Positions 8,816 to 18,580 are shown, counted from the first letter of the stretch. The stretch is 64,000 bases of DNA from Prevotella histicola JCM 15637 = DNF00424 (GCF_000613925.1 NZ_BAJX01000004.1:124001-188000); one strand, 5' to 3'. Numbers and translations: made by a program. The notes: a model not told the origin generated them from the letters alone.

Positions 8816-8880
8816 CAAAGCATTACGACTACAAGCTTAACTCACTTTGTCAGCCAGAACGTTCAATAACAAAACAAACA

Positions 8881-10322
8881 ATGGCAAATTTAAAATCACT
8901 TGCAAAAGATACAGCCATCTATGGCATGAGCAGTATCATCGGAAGGTTCTTGAATTACCTTCTTGTACCATTATACACCGCAAAGATTAGTGCTGCCAGT
9001 GGTGGTTATGGCGTTATTACGAACATATATGCCTATACAGCTTTGCTACTTGTGATTCTAACATACGGAATGGAGACCACTTTCTTCCGCTATGCAAATA
9101 AGGCTGACCAAGATCCAAAGAAGGTTTATTCAACGACTTTGTCGTTAGTTGGATTATCTTCGTTACTGTTCATCGCATTGGTTTTCATCTTCTTGCAACC
9201 CATTTGTAACTTTATGGGGTATCCAGATCATCCCTCTTATGTGTGGGTGATGGCTGTTACCGTTGCTATAGATGCCTTCCAATGTATTCCTTTTGCATAC
9301 CTTAGATACAAGAAACGACCTATAAAGTTTGCTGCTTTCAAGCTCTTGTTCATTGCATTGAATATCATTCTGAACATCGTTTACTACCTTATTCTCAACG
9401 GACATGAGGTTGGTTTCGCCTTCTATATTAACCTTGTATGTACGGGTACCATTACTTTCTGCTTCTGGAAGGAGCTGAAAGATGGTTTCTTTGCTGGTGG
9501 TAAACTGCTTGATATGCCCTTGGCAAAGAAGATGTTGTCTTACTCTTGGCCTATTCTTATCCTTGGTATAGCAGGAATTCTGAACCAAACAGCAGGTTAT
9601 ATCCTCTTTCCATACGTCTATAAGGATAGCGATGCACATGCACAACTTGGCATATTCGGTGCTGCAAGTAAGATAGCAATGATCATGTCAATGATAACAC
9701 AGGCCTTCCGTTACGCCTATGAGCCTTCGTTTTTGGTAAATCACGTGATAAGGACAACAAAGAAACATATGCCAGAGCAATGAAGTTCTTCCTCATTTTC
9801 ACCATACTTGCTTTCCTTGTTGTGATGGGTTACATGGATGTTCTGCGTCATATCATCGGCAGAGACTACTGGGTTGGACTCCGTGTCGTACCGATTGTCA
9901 TGGCAGGTGGTATCATGACGGGTGTCTATTTCAACCTAAGCTTCTGGTATAAGCTTATTGATAAAACCATTTGGGGCGCATATTTCTCGGGCATAGGATG
10001 TGCAGTAATCATCGGAATCAACGTTATTTTCGTGCCTCATTACGGCTATATGGCATGCGCATGGGCAGGATTCTTAGGGAATGCAACAGCGATGGTACTG
10101 TCGTATGTCGTTGGTCAACGTAAGTATCCCATTGATTATCCACTGAAGAGTATCCTCGTTTACGTGTTGATAGGAGGCTTCTTCTTCGCTATTATTACCT
10201 ACTGCAATGCTAATCTTTCTGTTCCAGAGGCATTAGGAGTCAATACATTAGTGATCATTGCCTTCATTGCACACGTGATTTATCATGATATGCCACAGGT
10301 AATAAGAAAGTTTAAGAAGTAG
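8881..10322 (+). pseudogene. Wzx/MATE-like polysaccharide flippase, frameshifted
   Basis: The first segment (8881-9783) begins MANLKSLAKDTAIYGMSSII and has the multi-helix pattern of lipopolysaccharide or O-antigen flippases. The second (from 9780) begins MKFFLIFTILAFLVVMGYMD and completes the fold with five or more helices. The two frames meet at CAC-GTG-ATA (9742-9750). Adding one G (CAC GGT GAT AAG GAC AAC) gives a continuous HGDKDNKETYARAMKFF and a protein of about 480 residues, normal for this family. Such proteins move lipid-linked sugars across the inner membrane; the substrate here is unknown and no glycosyltransferases adjoin it. The single-G loss matches other genes here and is probably an artefact. 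Confidence 0.85.
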
Positions 10323-10358
10323 AAAGTAGGGCGAAAAAACTTAAAAAGCAAGTAAAAA

Positions 10359-10399
10359 GGAGACGAAATGGTTCACAAAACCATCCTAATTTAGTCTCT
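10359..10399 (+). promoter_or_regulatory. Nested inverted repeat in the DPP7 leader
   Basis: ATGGTT (10368-10373) pairs with AACCAT (10379-10384), and around it GAGAC (10360-10364) pairs with GTCTC (10394-10398). No T run follows, so it is not an ordinary terminator. It sits 36 nt before the ATG at 10435 and could be an mRNA leader structure. Confidence 0.4.
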
Positions 10400-10434
10400 T
10401 AATACATAGATAAGCACCTCAAAACAAATAAATT

Positions 10435-12558
10435 ATGAAGAAAACAACTTTACTCATCGCTGGCCTTCTTGCATTGGGTAGTACCTCAATGCACGCCGAT
10501 GAAGGTATGTGGACACTCTACAACCTTCCGAATGCAGTCTATGATCAAATGGTAGCAGAGGGTTTCAAGCTACCTGCTGACATGCTGTACAGTTCTCCTA
10601 ACGCTATCAGTAACTATGTAATCAACTTCTCAGGCTTCTGTTCTGGAGTTGTAGTATCCCCTGATGGCTTAGTATTCACAAACCATCACTGTGGCTTCAG
10701 TGCTATTAATGCACACTCAACAGTAGAACATGACTACATGTTGAATGGCTTTTATGCTAAGAATTATGCGGAAGAGCTACCGAATGAGAACATGTTTGTC
10801 TCCTTCATGAAGAACCAAAAGGATGTCACAGCACGTGTGAATAAGCTTATTAATGGTAAAACTAAGGAGCAGGCAGACTCCCTTATTGATGTCTTGACGA
10901 ACCAGATGACGGACTCCGTGAAGAACATCGACAAGAGCTTACACGTGAATATTGACGCTTTCTATGAAGGTAATAAGTACTATGCTACAACTTATCAGGA
11001 CTTCCCTGACGTACGATTAGTGTTCACAGTACCGAAGAGTATGGGTAAGTTTGGTGGTGAAACCGACAACTGGATGTGGCCTCGACAGACGTGTGACTTC
11101 TCTGTTTTCCGCATCTATGCTGACCCAAAGACCAACGGACCGGCTGCTTACTCTAAGGATAATGTGCCTTATCACCCAGAACACTGGGCTCCAGTAAGCT
11201 TAGAAGGGTATAAGGATAAGGACTTTGCAATGACAGTAGGTTATCCAGGATCAACAAGTCGTTATCTGTCTTCGTATGGTATTAAACAACGTCGGGACAT
11301 AGAAAACACCACTCGCATACAGGCACGTGACATCAAACTAGCCATTATGAAGAAGTATATGGATATGAATGAGAAGACACGTATCCAATATGAGGACAAA
11401 TATGTCACTGCTGCTAACTACTGGAAGAACTCCATGGGTATGAACAAATGTATCGATTCAACGGGGCTTATCCGCCAGAAAGCAGAATACGAGGCAAGGA
11501 TACAGAAGTGGCTTGATGCTAAAAAGGTGAAAGATCCATCTGTAGATGTTAACTTCCCAGAGCTGAGTAAGCTCTATACGAACAGCAATGAATCTTCACT
11601 TGCAGCCAATTACTGGAATGAATCATTCTGGAAAGTCACAGAAATGTTCAAACGTGCGCTTGATCTTACCCGTGGTGCGATAGAGCCTCAAGGACCAAAG
11701 GACAATCCAAAGAAGCAATATATGCAGTTCAAAGACAATAGTGACGAATGGAATTTGGCACTTGATAAGGAGATGACTGCTGCCATGCTGAAGAATTATG
11801 CCGAACATGTACCAGCTAAATACCTACCTGATGTATACAGCACAATAAAGAAAAGCTTCGGTAATGATTATAAGAAGTATACGGAATGGCTCTATTCAAA
11901 GAGTAAGTTAATGGAGAAAGACCATAAGTTCTATAACGATGATAAGACCCTGAAAGACCCAGGTGTACAGCTAGGCTTGCAACTTATCGTTGCTTATCAA
12001 GGTATTCTGACGGACTTAACGGGCAAGTCTGACTCCATTGACAACGAAGAAAAGAAACTCTGTGAAGCAAAGGTACAGATGGAAATGGACATGCCTCATT
12101 ACAGTGATGCTAACTTTACGATGCGTCTTTCCTATGGTCAGGTGGGTGGATACATGATTGGTAACTTCGACAGTAACTACTACACAACAGCTGAAAGTAT
12201 TGTGGAGAAGATGAAACGTGGCGATAAACTCGAAGACTATAAGGCTGAACCAATCATGATGGACCTCATGAGTGCAAAGGATTTCGGGCGTTACACGGAT
12301 AAGACAACAGGTAAGATGCAACTGTGCTTCCTTACCAATAACGATATTACAGGTGGTAATTCAGGCTCTCCAATGTTCGATGGAAAGGGCAGACTCATTG
12401 GTCTTGCATTCGATGGAAACTGGGATAGTCTTGCCAGTGATATCTACTTCGACCGCAAGTTAGCACGTTGTATTGGTGTTGATATCCGCTTCGTTCTCTA
12501 TCTTATGGACAAGTGGGGACACGCTGACCGCCTGCTGAAGGAGATTAATCCACAGTAA
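10435..12558 (+). CDS. dpp7: S46-family dipeptidyl-peptidase 7
   Basis: This 707-residue protein has a signal peptide (cleavage near SMHA-DEG). The S46 chymotrypsin-like fold shows the catalytic histidine in FTNHHCGF (about 85) and the catalytic serine in TGGNSGSPMFD near the C-terminus; the catalytic Asp lies in the long middle region. S46 enzymes release dipeptides from peptide N-termini in the periplasm. The residue that separates DPP7 from DPP11 follows the serine: here the motif reads AFDGNWD, a Gly, the DPP7 type that prefers hydrophobic P1 residues, whereas DPP11 has Arg there for Asp/Glu. Length matches the family (about 700-720). It suits an asaccharolytic or proteolytic oral lifestyle and is monocistronic, with a terminator just after it. 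Confidence 0.92.
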   Translation: MKKTTLLIAGLLALGSTSMHADEGMWTLYNLPNAVYDQMVAEGFKLPADMLYSSPNAISNYVINFSGFCSGVVVSPDGLVFTNHHCGFSAINAHSTVEHDYMLNGFYAKNYAEELPNENMFVSFMKNQKDVTARVNKLINGKTKEQADSLIDVLTNQMTDSVKNIDKSLHVNIDAFYEGNKYYATTYQDFPDVRLVFTVPKSMGKFGGETDNWMWPRQTCDFSVFRIYADPKTNGPAAYSKDNVPYHPEHWAPVSLEGYKDKDFAMTVGYPGSTSRYLSSYGIKQRRDIENTTRIQARDIKLAIMKKYMDMNEKTRIQYEDKYVTAANYWKNSMGMNKCIDSTGLIRQKAEYEARIQKWLDAKKVKDPSVDVNFPELSKLYTNSNESSLAANYWNESFWKVTEMFKRALDLTRGAIEPQGPKDNPKKQYMQFKDNSDEWNLALDKEMTAAMLKNYAEHVPAKYLPDVYSTIKKSFGNDYKKYTEWLYSKSKLMEKDHKFYNDDKTLKDPGVQLGLQLIVAYQGILTDLTGKSDSIDNEEKKLCEAKVQMEMDMPHYSDANFTMRLSYGQVGGYMIGNFDSNYYTTAESIVEKMKRGDKLEDYKAEPIMMDLMSAKDFGRYTDKTTGKMQLCFLTNNDITGGNSGSPMFDGKGRLIGLAFDGNWDSLASDIYFDRKLARCIGVDIRFVLYLMDKWGHADRLLKEINPQ

Positions 12559-12581
12559 ACTGTAAGTGTATAAATACGGAA

Positions 12582-12619
12582 AAGGATGTGCAATGGATTG
12601 TTTTGCACATCCTTTTTTT
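12582..12619 (+). terminator. Terminator after DPP7
   Basis: AAGGATGTGCAA pairs with TTGCACATCCTT around a short loop and is followed by seven or more T residues, 24 nt after the stop codon at 12558. Confidence 0.9.
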
Positions 12620-12700
12620 ATGTGATTTAATCTGTATTAACGTATCTTCCAAATGCCTTATCAATGTCTCTTATGTAAAGTTGTTTCACATTTGAAAAGT

Positions 12701-12860
12701 AAGAGACGGTCTTTTGCATTGCAAAAGGGCATCTTTTACAACGCAAAAGGTGCTCTTTTGATGTGTAAAAGGTGCCCTTTTAGAAGGTAAAAGATGCCCT
12801 TTTACATTGCTCACCGTAACCCTCTAAGTATGTGATGGTTACAAAACCACATTTTGGATG
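12701..12860 (+). repeat. Five-core palindromic repeat element, family A copy 2
   Basis: Five 15-nt cores with 7-nt linkers fill 12701-12803. The first core is degenerate (AAGAGACGGTCTTTT); the others follow the AAAAGRYGCCCTTTT pattern in R-F-F-F order. In the tail, GTAACC (12816-12821) pairs with GGTTAC (12837-12842). The element sits between the convergent DPP7 and Ogt genes, in a 416-nt gap that otherwise holds only the two terminators. Confidence 0.92.
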
Positions 12861-12956
12861 ATTCCTTCGAGATATTAGACAGATTACTTCTGATGATTGT
12901 AAGATATTTTTCTGGTGCGAAACATTTGCTTTCTTGTATAGAGATAGTAGAACAAA

Positions 12957-12991
12957 AAACGTGTGTCAATAGCTCTATTGACACACGTTTT
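12957..12991 (-). terminator. Terminator overlapping the Ogt stop codon
   Basis: A perfect inverted repeat, AAAACGTGTGTCAATAG and its complement around two bases, spans 12957-12992 and is flanked by A and T runs. The stop codon of the minus-strand Ogt gene (12975-12977) lies inside it. Confidence 0.8.
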
Positions 12992-13457
12992 CAAATTTAT
13001 ACAACCACTTTTTCCTTTCTGTTCCACCAACATATCCTCCTATATGTCCATTGCTTCCTACTACTCTGTGGCACGGAATGATGATCATTAGTGGGTTATG
13101 ACGGTTGGCATTGCCTACTGCTCTTACAGCTTTAGGACTGTTCATCAGTCTTGCTTCTTCGGCGTAAGAGATGGTTTTGCCATAGGGAATCTTCTGTAGT
13201 GCTTGCCAGGCGTGCTGTTGAAAGACGGTACCAAAGGGCTTGAGCGGCAAGGAAAAGTTCTTACGTGTCCCTGAGAAGTACTCATCCATCTGTCGACAAG
13301 CCTCAGTAAGCACTGTCTCATGCGTAGTCTTGTCTTCTTCCCAATCGTCAAGGAGCTGATTATCCATGCTGTCTTCCCATAGACAGTAGCACAGGAAGCC
13401 GTTGTCTGCAGCAAGAATCAGATTGCCGATAGGCGAACGGTAACGATGAAATCGCAT
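12975..13457 (-). CDS. ogt: Methylated-DNA-protein-cysteine S-methyltransferase
   Basis: This suicide enzyme moves the alkyl group from O6-alkylguanine in DNA to its own cysteine. The acceptor site IIPCHRVVGSNGHIGGY is present with the helix-turn-helix GTVFQQHAWQALQKIPYGKT before it. I place the start at 13457 (MRFHRYRSPIGN), giving about 160 residues, the usual length. A longer reading from 13532 would add 25 unrelated residues that overlap the helicase gene. It lies directly downstream of the DEAD-box helicase on the same strand and ends inside a terminator palindrome. The assignment is secure. Confidence 0.92.
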   Translation of the reverse strand: MRFHRYRSPIGNLILAADNGFLCYCLWEDSMDNQLLDDWEEDKTTHETVLTEACRQMDEYFSGTRKNFSLPLKPFGTVFQQHAWQALQKIPYGKTISYAEEARLMNSPKAVRAVGNANRHNPLMIIIPCHRVVGSNGHIGGYVGGTERKKWLYKFENVCQ

Positions 13458-13504
13458 AATTCGGTGGACAGAAGCAGTAGATAATGAGAGGGTAGGAGGC
13501 TGGT

Positions 13505-15376
13505 TTACTTCTTTGGTCTGCGCCTTGCCCATCCCTCTTCTGAGAAGTCTGGTTCTTCACCTTTCAGCTTTGCAGGTGCTCCTTTCATAAGTTCTTTCCA
13601 GTCATCCTTTTTGAATTTGCGTGTGGAAGGATACATGTTGTCATCATATTGACGACGATTGCGACGTTCGCTACGTCCTTCCTTGTTTCCACGACCACCT
13701 GTAGAACGACCTGAATTACGACCATGTCCGCCTTCTTCAGCATCGTTACAACGCACTTTACGGCCTTTATATGTAGCACCATCCAGTGCATGCATTACCT
13801 TTTGGGCGTCCCGTTCGGGCACTTCAATGTAACTTTGCTTAGAAAGAAGGTCGATATGACCTACTGCCTGGTGCCCATGCATGTTCTTATTGATGAACTG
13901 CATCACCTCACCTGGATAGAAACCGTCAGCCTTACCAAGGTTGACAAACAACCGTTTGTAGCCACTCTCAGGCTTACGAGAACCACGACCACGGGTGCTT
14001 CTGCCTTCTCCTCGCATGCTACGGTTCTCCTCTTTAGAGCTACGTGATGATGGTTTCTCTATTTCAGGAGCGTTTTTATAGTAGTTCAGGAAGCGTCCGA
14101 AGGTTGAAGTAACAATCTTTTTGATGATGTCTTCCTTGTCTATATACTCAAACTGGCGGGTGATGTCCTTCATATAAGGAGCAATCTGGTCTTCGTCAAC
14201 ATCTGTTTTCAAGATATCATCCATTGACTTGAAGAGCTGCTTCTTACAGATTTCTTCAGGTGAAGGGAGTGTTCCGTCAACGAATTCCTTACCAATCTCA
14301 CGCTCAATATTACGTACCTTATACTTTTCACGTGAGTGGATGATGGAGATAGATGTACCCTTCTTGCCTGCACGACCCGTACGACCCGAGCGGTGAGTGT
14401 AGTTCTCTATGTCATCAGGTAAGCCATAGTTGATGACATGTGTGAGGTCATTCACGTCCAATCCACGTGCTGCAACGTCCGTTGCAACAAGGATCTGTGT
14501 CAGATGAGAACGGAACTTCTGCATTGTAAGGTCACGTTGCTGCTGTGAAAGGTCACCATGTAACGATTCTGCATTGTATCCATCCTTGATCAGTTTGTCT
14601 GCAATCTCCTGTGTTTCAACCTTAGTACGGCAGAATACGATGGCATAAATCTTAGGATAAAAGTCTACCAAGCGTTTCAAAGCAAGATATTTGTCGCGTG
14701 CATTCACCATATAATATATATGGTTTACACTCTCTGCCCCTTCATTACGGCTTCCAACGACAATCTCTTTGTAATCATGAAGATAGCCTTTTGCCACACG
14801 TTCCACATCACGACTCATCGTTGCAGAGAACAATAAAGTGTTTCTGTCCTCTGGAACACCGGTTAAGATCTCCGTAATACTCTCCTGAAAGCCCATGTTC
14901 AGCATCTCATCTGCCTCATCCAAAACAACGTTTGTTACTTTGTCAAGACGTGCTTTGCCACGGTGCATGAGGTCTATCAGTCGTCCAGGGGTAGCAACGA
15001 TAATCTGTACTCCATGTCTTAACTGATGAATCTGCGTCTCAATAGATGCTCCACCATACACTGCTGCTATGTGCAAGTGGGGGATGTACTTGCCAAAATC
15101 CTTCAAGTCATCGGCAATTTGCAGGCAAAGCTCACGCGTAGGGCTCAACACAATAGCTTGAGTTTCCTTGCTATTCGTATCAATACGTTGTAGCAATGGA
15201 AGCCCAAATGCCGCCGTCTTACCCGTACCAGTCTGTGCCAGTGCGATGACGTCATTACGATTACCAAGCAAATAAGGGATTACTTCTTCCTGAACAGGCA
15301 TTGGATGCTCAAATCCAAGCTCACTAATGGCGCGGCGAATCTCCTCGCTGACGCCCAATTCTTCAAATGTCTTCAA
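13505..15376 (-). CDS. DEAD-box ATP-dependent RNA helicase with DbpA RNA-binding domain
   Basis: This 623-residue helicase has all core motifs: Q motif near FEHPMPVQEEVI, Walker A AQTGTGKT (about 49), PTRELCLQ, DEADEMLNMGF, SATMSRD and HRSGRTGRAGKKG. After the two RecA-like domains (1-365) comes a linker, an Arg/Gly/Ser-rich stretch (about 450-475), a DbpA-type RNA-binding domain (about 480-550; RLFVNLGKADGFYPGEVM) and a second basic, glycine-rich tail. This resembles CsdA/DeaD, which unwinds structured RNA in ribosome assembly and cold adaptation. A good promoter lies 135 nt upstream. The long 5' leader, common in cold-shock helicases, may be regulatory (inference). Confidence 0.94.
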   Translation of the reverse strand: MKTFEELGVSEEIRRAISELGFEHPMPVQEEVIPYLLGNRNDVIALAQTGTGKTAAFGLPLLQRIDTNSKETQAIVLSPTRELCLQIADDLKDFGKYIPHLHIAAVYGGASIETQIHQLRHGVQIIVATPGRLIDLMHRGKARLDKVTNVVLDEADEMLNMGFQESITEILTGVPEDRNTLLFSATMSRDVERVAKGYLHDYKEIVVGSRNEGAESVNHIYYMVNARDKYLALKRLVDFYPKIYAIVFCRTKVETQEIADKLIKDGYNAESLHGDLSQQQRDLTMQKFRSHLTQILVATDVAARGLDVNDLTHVINYGLPDDIENYTHRSGRTGRAGKKGTSISIIHSREKYKVRNIEREIGKEFVDGTLPSPEEICKKQLFKSMDDILKTDVDEDQIAPYMKDITRQFEYIDKEDIIKKIVTSTFGRFLNYYKNAPEIEKPSSRSSKEENRSMRGEGRSTRGRGSRKPESGYKRLFVNLGKADGFYPGEVMQFINKNMHGHQAVGHIDLLSKQSYIEVPERDAQKVMHALDGATYKGRKVRCNDAEEGGHGRNSGRSTGGRGNKEGRSERRNRRQYDDNMYPSTRKFKKDDWKELMKGAPAKLKGEEPDFSEEGWARRRPKK

Positions 15377-15510
15377 ATTCGTTTGTATTTATTTATAATC
15401 TTACAAAAGGCAAACTCGCCACCAAACGAACCCACAACAGACACTTGCCTACGACTAATTTCTACCAATCGGTACGCAGACTCTCAGGTGGCATGTTACC
15501 TTTTTGGTGT

Positions 15511-15543
15511 GCAAAGGTACGGTAAGAAGGTGAGAGTAGCAAA
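15511..15543 (-). promoter_or_regulatory. Promoter for the DEAD-box helicase
   Basis: On the minus strand, TTTG (15540-15543) and TACCTTTGC (15511-15519) are separated by about 20 nt, a near-consensus Bacteroidota promoter. It implies a leader of roughly 130 nt before the ATG at 15376. Confidence 0.65.
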
Positions 15544-15719
15544 TAAAAGCCAAGAGAATGATACCCAAAGATTCGTAAATAATGAACTTAGGCGTTAACA
15601 ATAGATAATAAAAAGCCACTGATTGTGAATAGGATAGCTTGTATTTGTTATAAAGTCTAAAAGTAACACTATTTATATTCTCTGTTCCTTTTACTTATGT
15701 TCTTTTTTTGTAACTTTGT

Positions 15720-15841
15720 CCCGTCAAATAGAAAAATAGTCGTTATTAAAGTTAATTATTTGAGTTAGTACAAGGAAACATGACTTGCGTGAGCAAGCCA
15801 CATGTTAACGAAAGGTTTCGCAGTGATGCGAAGCCTTTTTG
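15720..15841 (+). ncRNA. Candidate small structured RNA
   Basis: A promoter-like TAACTTTGT (15711-15719) precedes about 120 nt with no open frame. Two hairpins follow. The first has arms AACATG (15777-15782) and CATGTT (15801-15806) enclosing CTTGC/GCAAG closed by a GTGA loop, a GNRA-type tetraloop (789-792 within 15784-15797). The second is a terminator, GGTTTCGC/GCGAAGCC with a T run at 15812-15841. I do not recognise a known RNA family. The terminator could also simply serve the convergent NDH-2 gene, and there is no clear -33 box, so this is a hypothesis. Confidence 0.4.
15812..15841. terminator. Bidirectional terminator between NDH-2 and the candidate RNA
   Basis: GGTTTCGC (15814-15821) pairs with GCGAAGCC with one G-U pair. 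T runs follow on the plus strand and, less strongly, on the minus strand just after the NDH-2 stop at 15842. Confidence 0.75.
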
Positions 15842-17112
15842 CTATTTAGCCTTTAATATCAGTCGTAAGCTCTGCTTATAGTTTATATAGTTCCATACCC
15901 AATTTAGTAGAATGAATGTTTTGTTCTTCACACCAAGGATAGAACGCAGATGAACAACAAGCCACAAAGCCCATGCAGGGAAGCCTCCGAACTTCTTGCC
16001 GGCAATCTCTGCCACAGCATGATTACGTCCTATCGTAGCCATAACACCCAAGTTATGATATTTAAAGGGCTTTAGTTCTTCCCCTTTCTGCATCCGCTGA
16101 AGGTTTGCTGCAACGGTCTTTGCCTGCTGCAAAGCCACCTGTGCTAACTGTGGATGCCCTAAAGGATACTCCTCATCACCCTCCACCAGACTCTGGTCGC
16201 CTATGGCATAGACATCCTGTAAGCCTTAACTTGGCAGAATCTATCGGTAAGTATACGCCCAGCATGCCCGATACTATCCTCTGGTAATCCATCTATATGA
16301 TTTGCACAGATACCACTTACCCAGATAACAGTCTCTGTTGGAATCTCTAATCCAGCGCTTGTCTTCAATACACCATCTTTATATTCCGTTGCAAATTGTG
16401 GCTGACGAATGTGTACATGTAAAGCTTTTAAGTCGCGTTCTGCACGTGCTGATGATGCAGGATCCATAGCAGACAGTAGTCTGTCGACAGCATTTACGAG
16501 GTAAATATGCATTTGTGAAGCATCAAGATCAGGGTAGTCACGCTGTATAACGTTCTTCTTCATCTCTGCAACAGCACCTGCAATCTCTACTCCAGAAGCA
16601 CCACCACCTACGACAACAATATTCATTAAGGCTTGTTTCTTCTTTGGATCTTCCTCCGTTTCAGCCTTTTCTAGATTGCGCAAAATAGTGTTGCGCAAGC
16701 GCATTGCCTCTGAAACGGACTTCATCGGTAGTGTGGTAGCCTCTATTTCTTTGTTCCCGAAGAAGTTCGTCTTGGCTCCTGCAGCCAACACAAGGTAATC
16801 ATAGTGGATGCTACCAACTGAAGTTATGATCTTCTTTTCCTTAGTATTAACACCTTCAACGGTTGCCATGCGGAAGAAGAAGTCCTTGTTTCCTTGGAAC
16901 AAACGTCGGAAAGGAAAAGATATACTACTTGGTTCAAGACCCGCTGATGCCACCTGATAAATCAATGGAGGGAACTGATGATAGTTGTTTTTATCCACTA
17001 ATACTACCTGAAAGTCGGCATCCGTCAGCTTCACAGCCAGCTCTAATCCACCCAATCCACCGCCAACGATTACTACTCTCTTCTTATCTGTGCGTTCGAT
17101 GTTTGCTTTCAT
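15842..17112 (-). pseudogene. ndh: Type II NADH dehydrogenase, frameshifted
   Basis: The upstream segment (17112-16201) starts with an FAD-binding motif (VVIVGGGLGGLELAVKL) and holds the NADH-binding motif VVVGGGASGVEIAGAVAEM. It then leaves frame at VKAYRMSMP and stops. Adding one G (a C on the plus strand near 16224) gives VKGLQDVYAIGDQSLVEGDE, the second FAD motif, and continues to the C-terminal membrane-associating segment (ALWLVVHLRSILGVKNKTF) at 15842. The restored length, about 423 residues, fits NDH-2, which passes electrons from NADH to quinone without pumping protons. If the loss is real the enzyme lacks part of its FAD site and would be dead; a consensus error is likelier. Confidence 0.88.
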
Positions 17113-17127
17113 TATCCTTAAAACATT

Positions 17128-17219
17128 TATATTACTATCCTTAATACAGATATATTACTATTCTTAATACAGATATATTACTATCCTTAATACAGATATA
17201 TTACTATTCTTAATACAGA
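17128..17219. repeat. Four perfect 23-nt tandem repeats upstream of NDH-2
   Basis: Four head-to-tail copies of a 23-nt unit (TATATTACTATCCTTAATAC plus AGA) fill 17128-17219. Copies 1 and 3 read CC where 2 and 4 read TC, so the array is also a duplicated 46-mer. It begins 16 nt before the NDH-2 start codon. Confidence 0.93.
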
Positions 17220-17334
17220 AAAAAACATGCCATACTGATATGGAATGGGGGGAAATAAAGGGGTAAAAGAGGTTAAGATAACGCTTCTCCCTTCCGTACT
17301 TCAACAGAGTCCTCCCTGTAAATATCCCTCTTTT

Positions 17335-18576
17335 TTATGCGTAAATAAGCTCCGTAAGCTGTTTGTTATCAAACAACTCCTGTGCTACGGATTGTACTTC
17401 GGCAGCTGTGATGGTGTCTATGTCATGATAAAGAGCCTGAATATCCTTCTTCCAACCATAGTGCAAGAACACCTTACCGAAGTCTAATGCAAGGTTCTCA
17501 CGGTTGTCACAGGCTATACCTATTTGCCCTTTTATCTGTTGTTTGGCAACTGACAGCTCTGCATCAGTCAGAGGTGTCGACATAAAACGGTCGAGTTCTT
17601 TCCGTACAAGGGTCTTACACTCATCTATATCTTCAGCGTCACAACCAAAATATATGCTCCATATCCCAGTCGTACTATAGCTTACCATTGTACTTTCTAC
17701 CGTGTAAACCAGTCCACGACGCTCTCGTAATGCAAGGTTCAGACGTGCGTTCATCCCTGGACCTCCTAATATATTGTTCAATAGATACAGTGCCATGCGG
17801 CGCTTGTCATGTACGCTATATGCTCTGTTTCCTATCATTACATGTGCCTGATGCGTATGTTTGTCCACCGTAATCTTCTGTGGTTCATATGCATTGAGTG
17901 CTGGCAAAGAAATCTCTTTAGGCTTCCAACTGTCATCTTTAGTGGTCACAAATGTGCCGTTTTCAGTTGACAAGAGAGACAATAACTGCTCGAAATCTAT
18001 ATTGCCATAGGCAAAGAACACAGCATTCTCTGGTCGATAATACTTCTGAGTGAAGCGAAGAGCATCCTCAGTGGTGAACTTTCTCACCCTTTTTGCCTCA
18101 CCTAAGATGTTATGTCCCAGTGGATGACCACGGAAAATGATGTTTTCAAACTCATCATAGATAAGTTCTGAAGGGCTGTCATTATATGATTCAATCTCGT
18201 CACAGATAACCTCTACCTCCTTATTAATCTCCTTTTGCGGATAGATACTGTGGAAAACAATATCCGTAAGGAGGTCTACTGCACGCGGAAGATGCTCCTT
18301 CAGAATAGCTGAATAATAGACAGTATCTGTCTTAGTGGTGAAGGCATTGAGGTCACCTCCAACCTGTTCCAAACAATTAATAACATCAAGTGCTGTTCGT
18401 TTGTTTGTTCCTTTAAAGCTGACATGCTCACAAAAGTGGGCAATACCCTCTTCATCTGTTTCCTCATTGGCTGTTCCTGCATTGATCTGGTAGCCACAAT
18501 AAACCACCGAAGATGCTGATGGGAGCACTATGATACGCAGTCCGTTATCCAAAACTGCTGTCTTATAACTTGTCAT
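17335..18576 (-). CDS. M16-family zinc metallopeptidase (pitrilysin/processing-peptidase type)
   Basis: The protein is about 413 residues from the start at 18576 (MTSYKTAVLDNGLRI), with the inverted zinc motif HFCEH (His 47, Glu 50, His 51) followed by VSFKGT, and a downstream acidic segment EVICDEIESYNDSP supplying the third ligand. The C-terminal half carries the substrate-binding RRGLVYTVES element. This length is that of single-unit M16B peptidases. I prefer this start because a near-ideal promoter sits 5 nt upstream of it; a reading from 18663 would translate the promoter itself. There is no signal peptide. HFCEH instead of the usual HFLEH is a small oddity. Substrate unknown. Confidence 0.9.
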   Translation of the reverse strand: MTSYKTAVLDNGLRIIVLPSASSVVYCGYQINAGTANEETDEEGIAHFCEHVSFKGTNKRTALDVINCLEQVGGDLNAFTTKTDTVYYSAILKEHLPRAVDLLTDIVFHSIYPQKEINKEVEVICDEIESYNDSPSELIYDEFENIIFRGHPLGHNILGEAKRVRKFTTEDALRFTQKYYRPENAVFFAYGNIDFEQLLSLLSTENGTFVTTKDDSWKPKEISLPALNAYEPQKITVDKHTHQAHVMIGNRAYSVHDKRRMALYLLNNILGGPGMNARLNLALRERRGLVYTVESTMVSYSTTGIWSIYFGCDAEDIDECKTLVRKELDRFMSTPLTDAELSVAKQQIKGQIGIACDNRENLALDFGKVFLHYGWKKDIQALYHDIDTITAAEVQSVAQELFDNKQLTELIYA

Positions 18577-18580
18577 GACT

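Noticed and set aside
12854-13081. Plus-strand 75-residue frame
   Set aside because: It crosses the Ogt terminator palindrome and runs antisense to the Ogt gene.
13458-13532. Longer N-terminus for the Ogt gene
   Set aside because: The extra 25 residues overlap the helicase gene in another frame and do not resemble the family.
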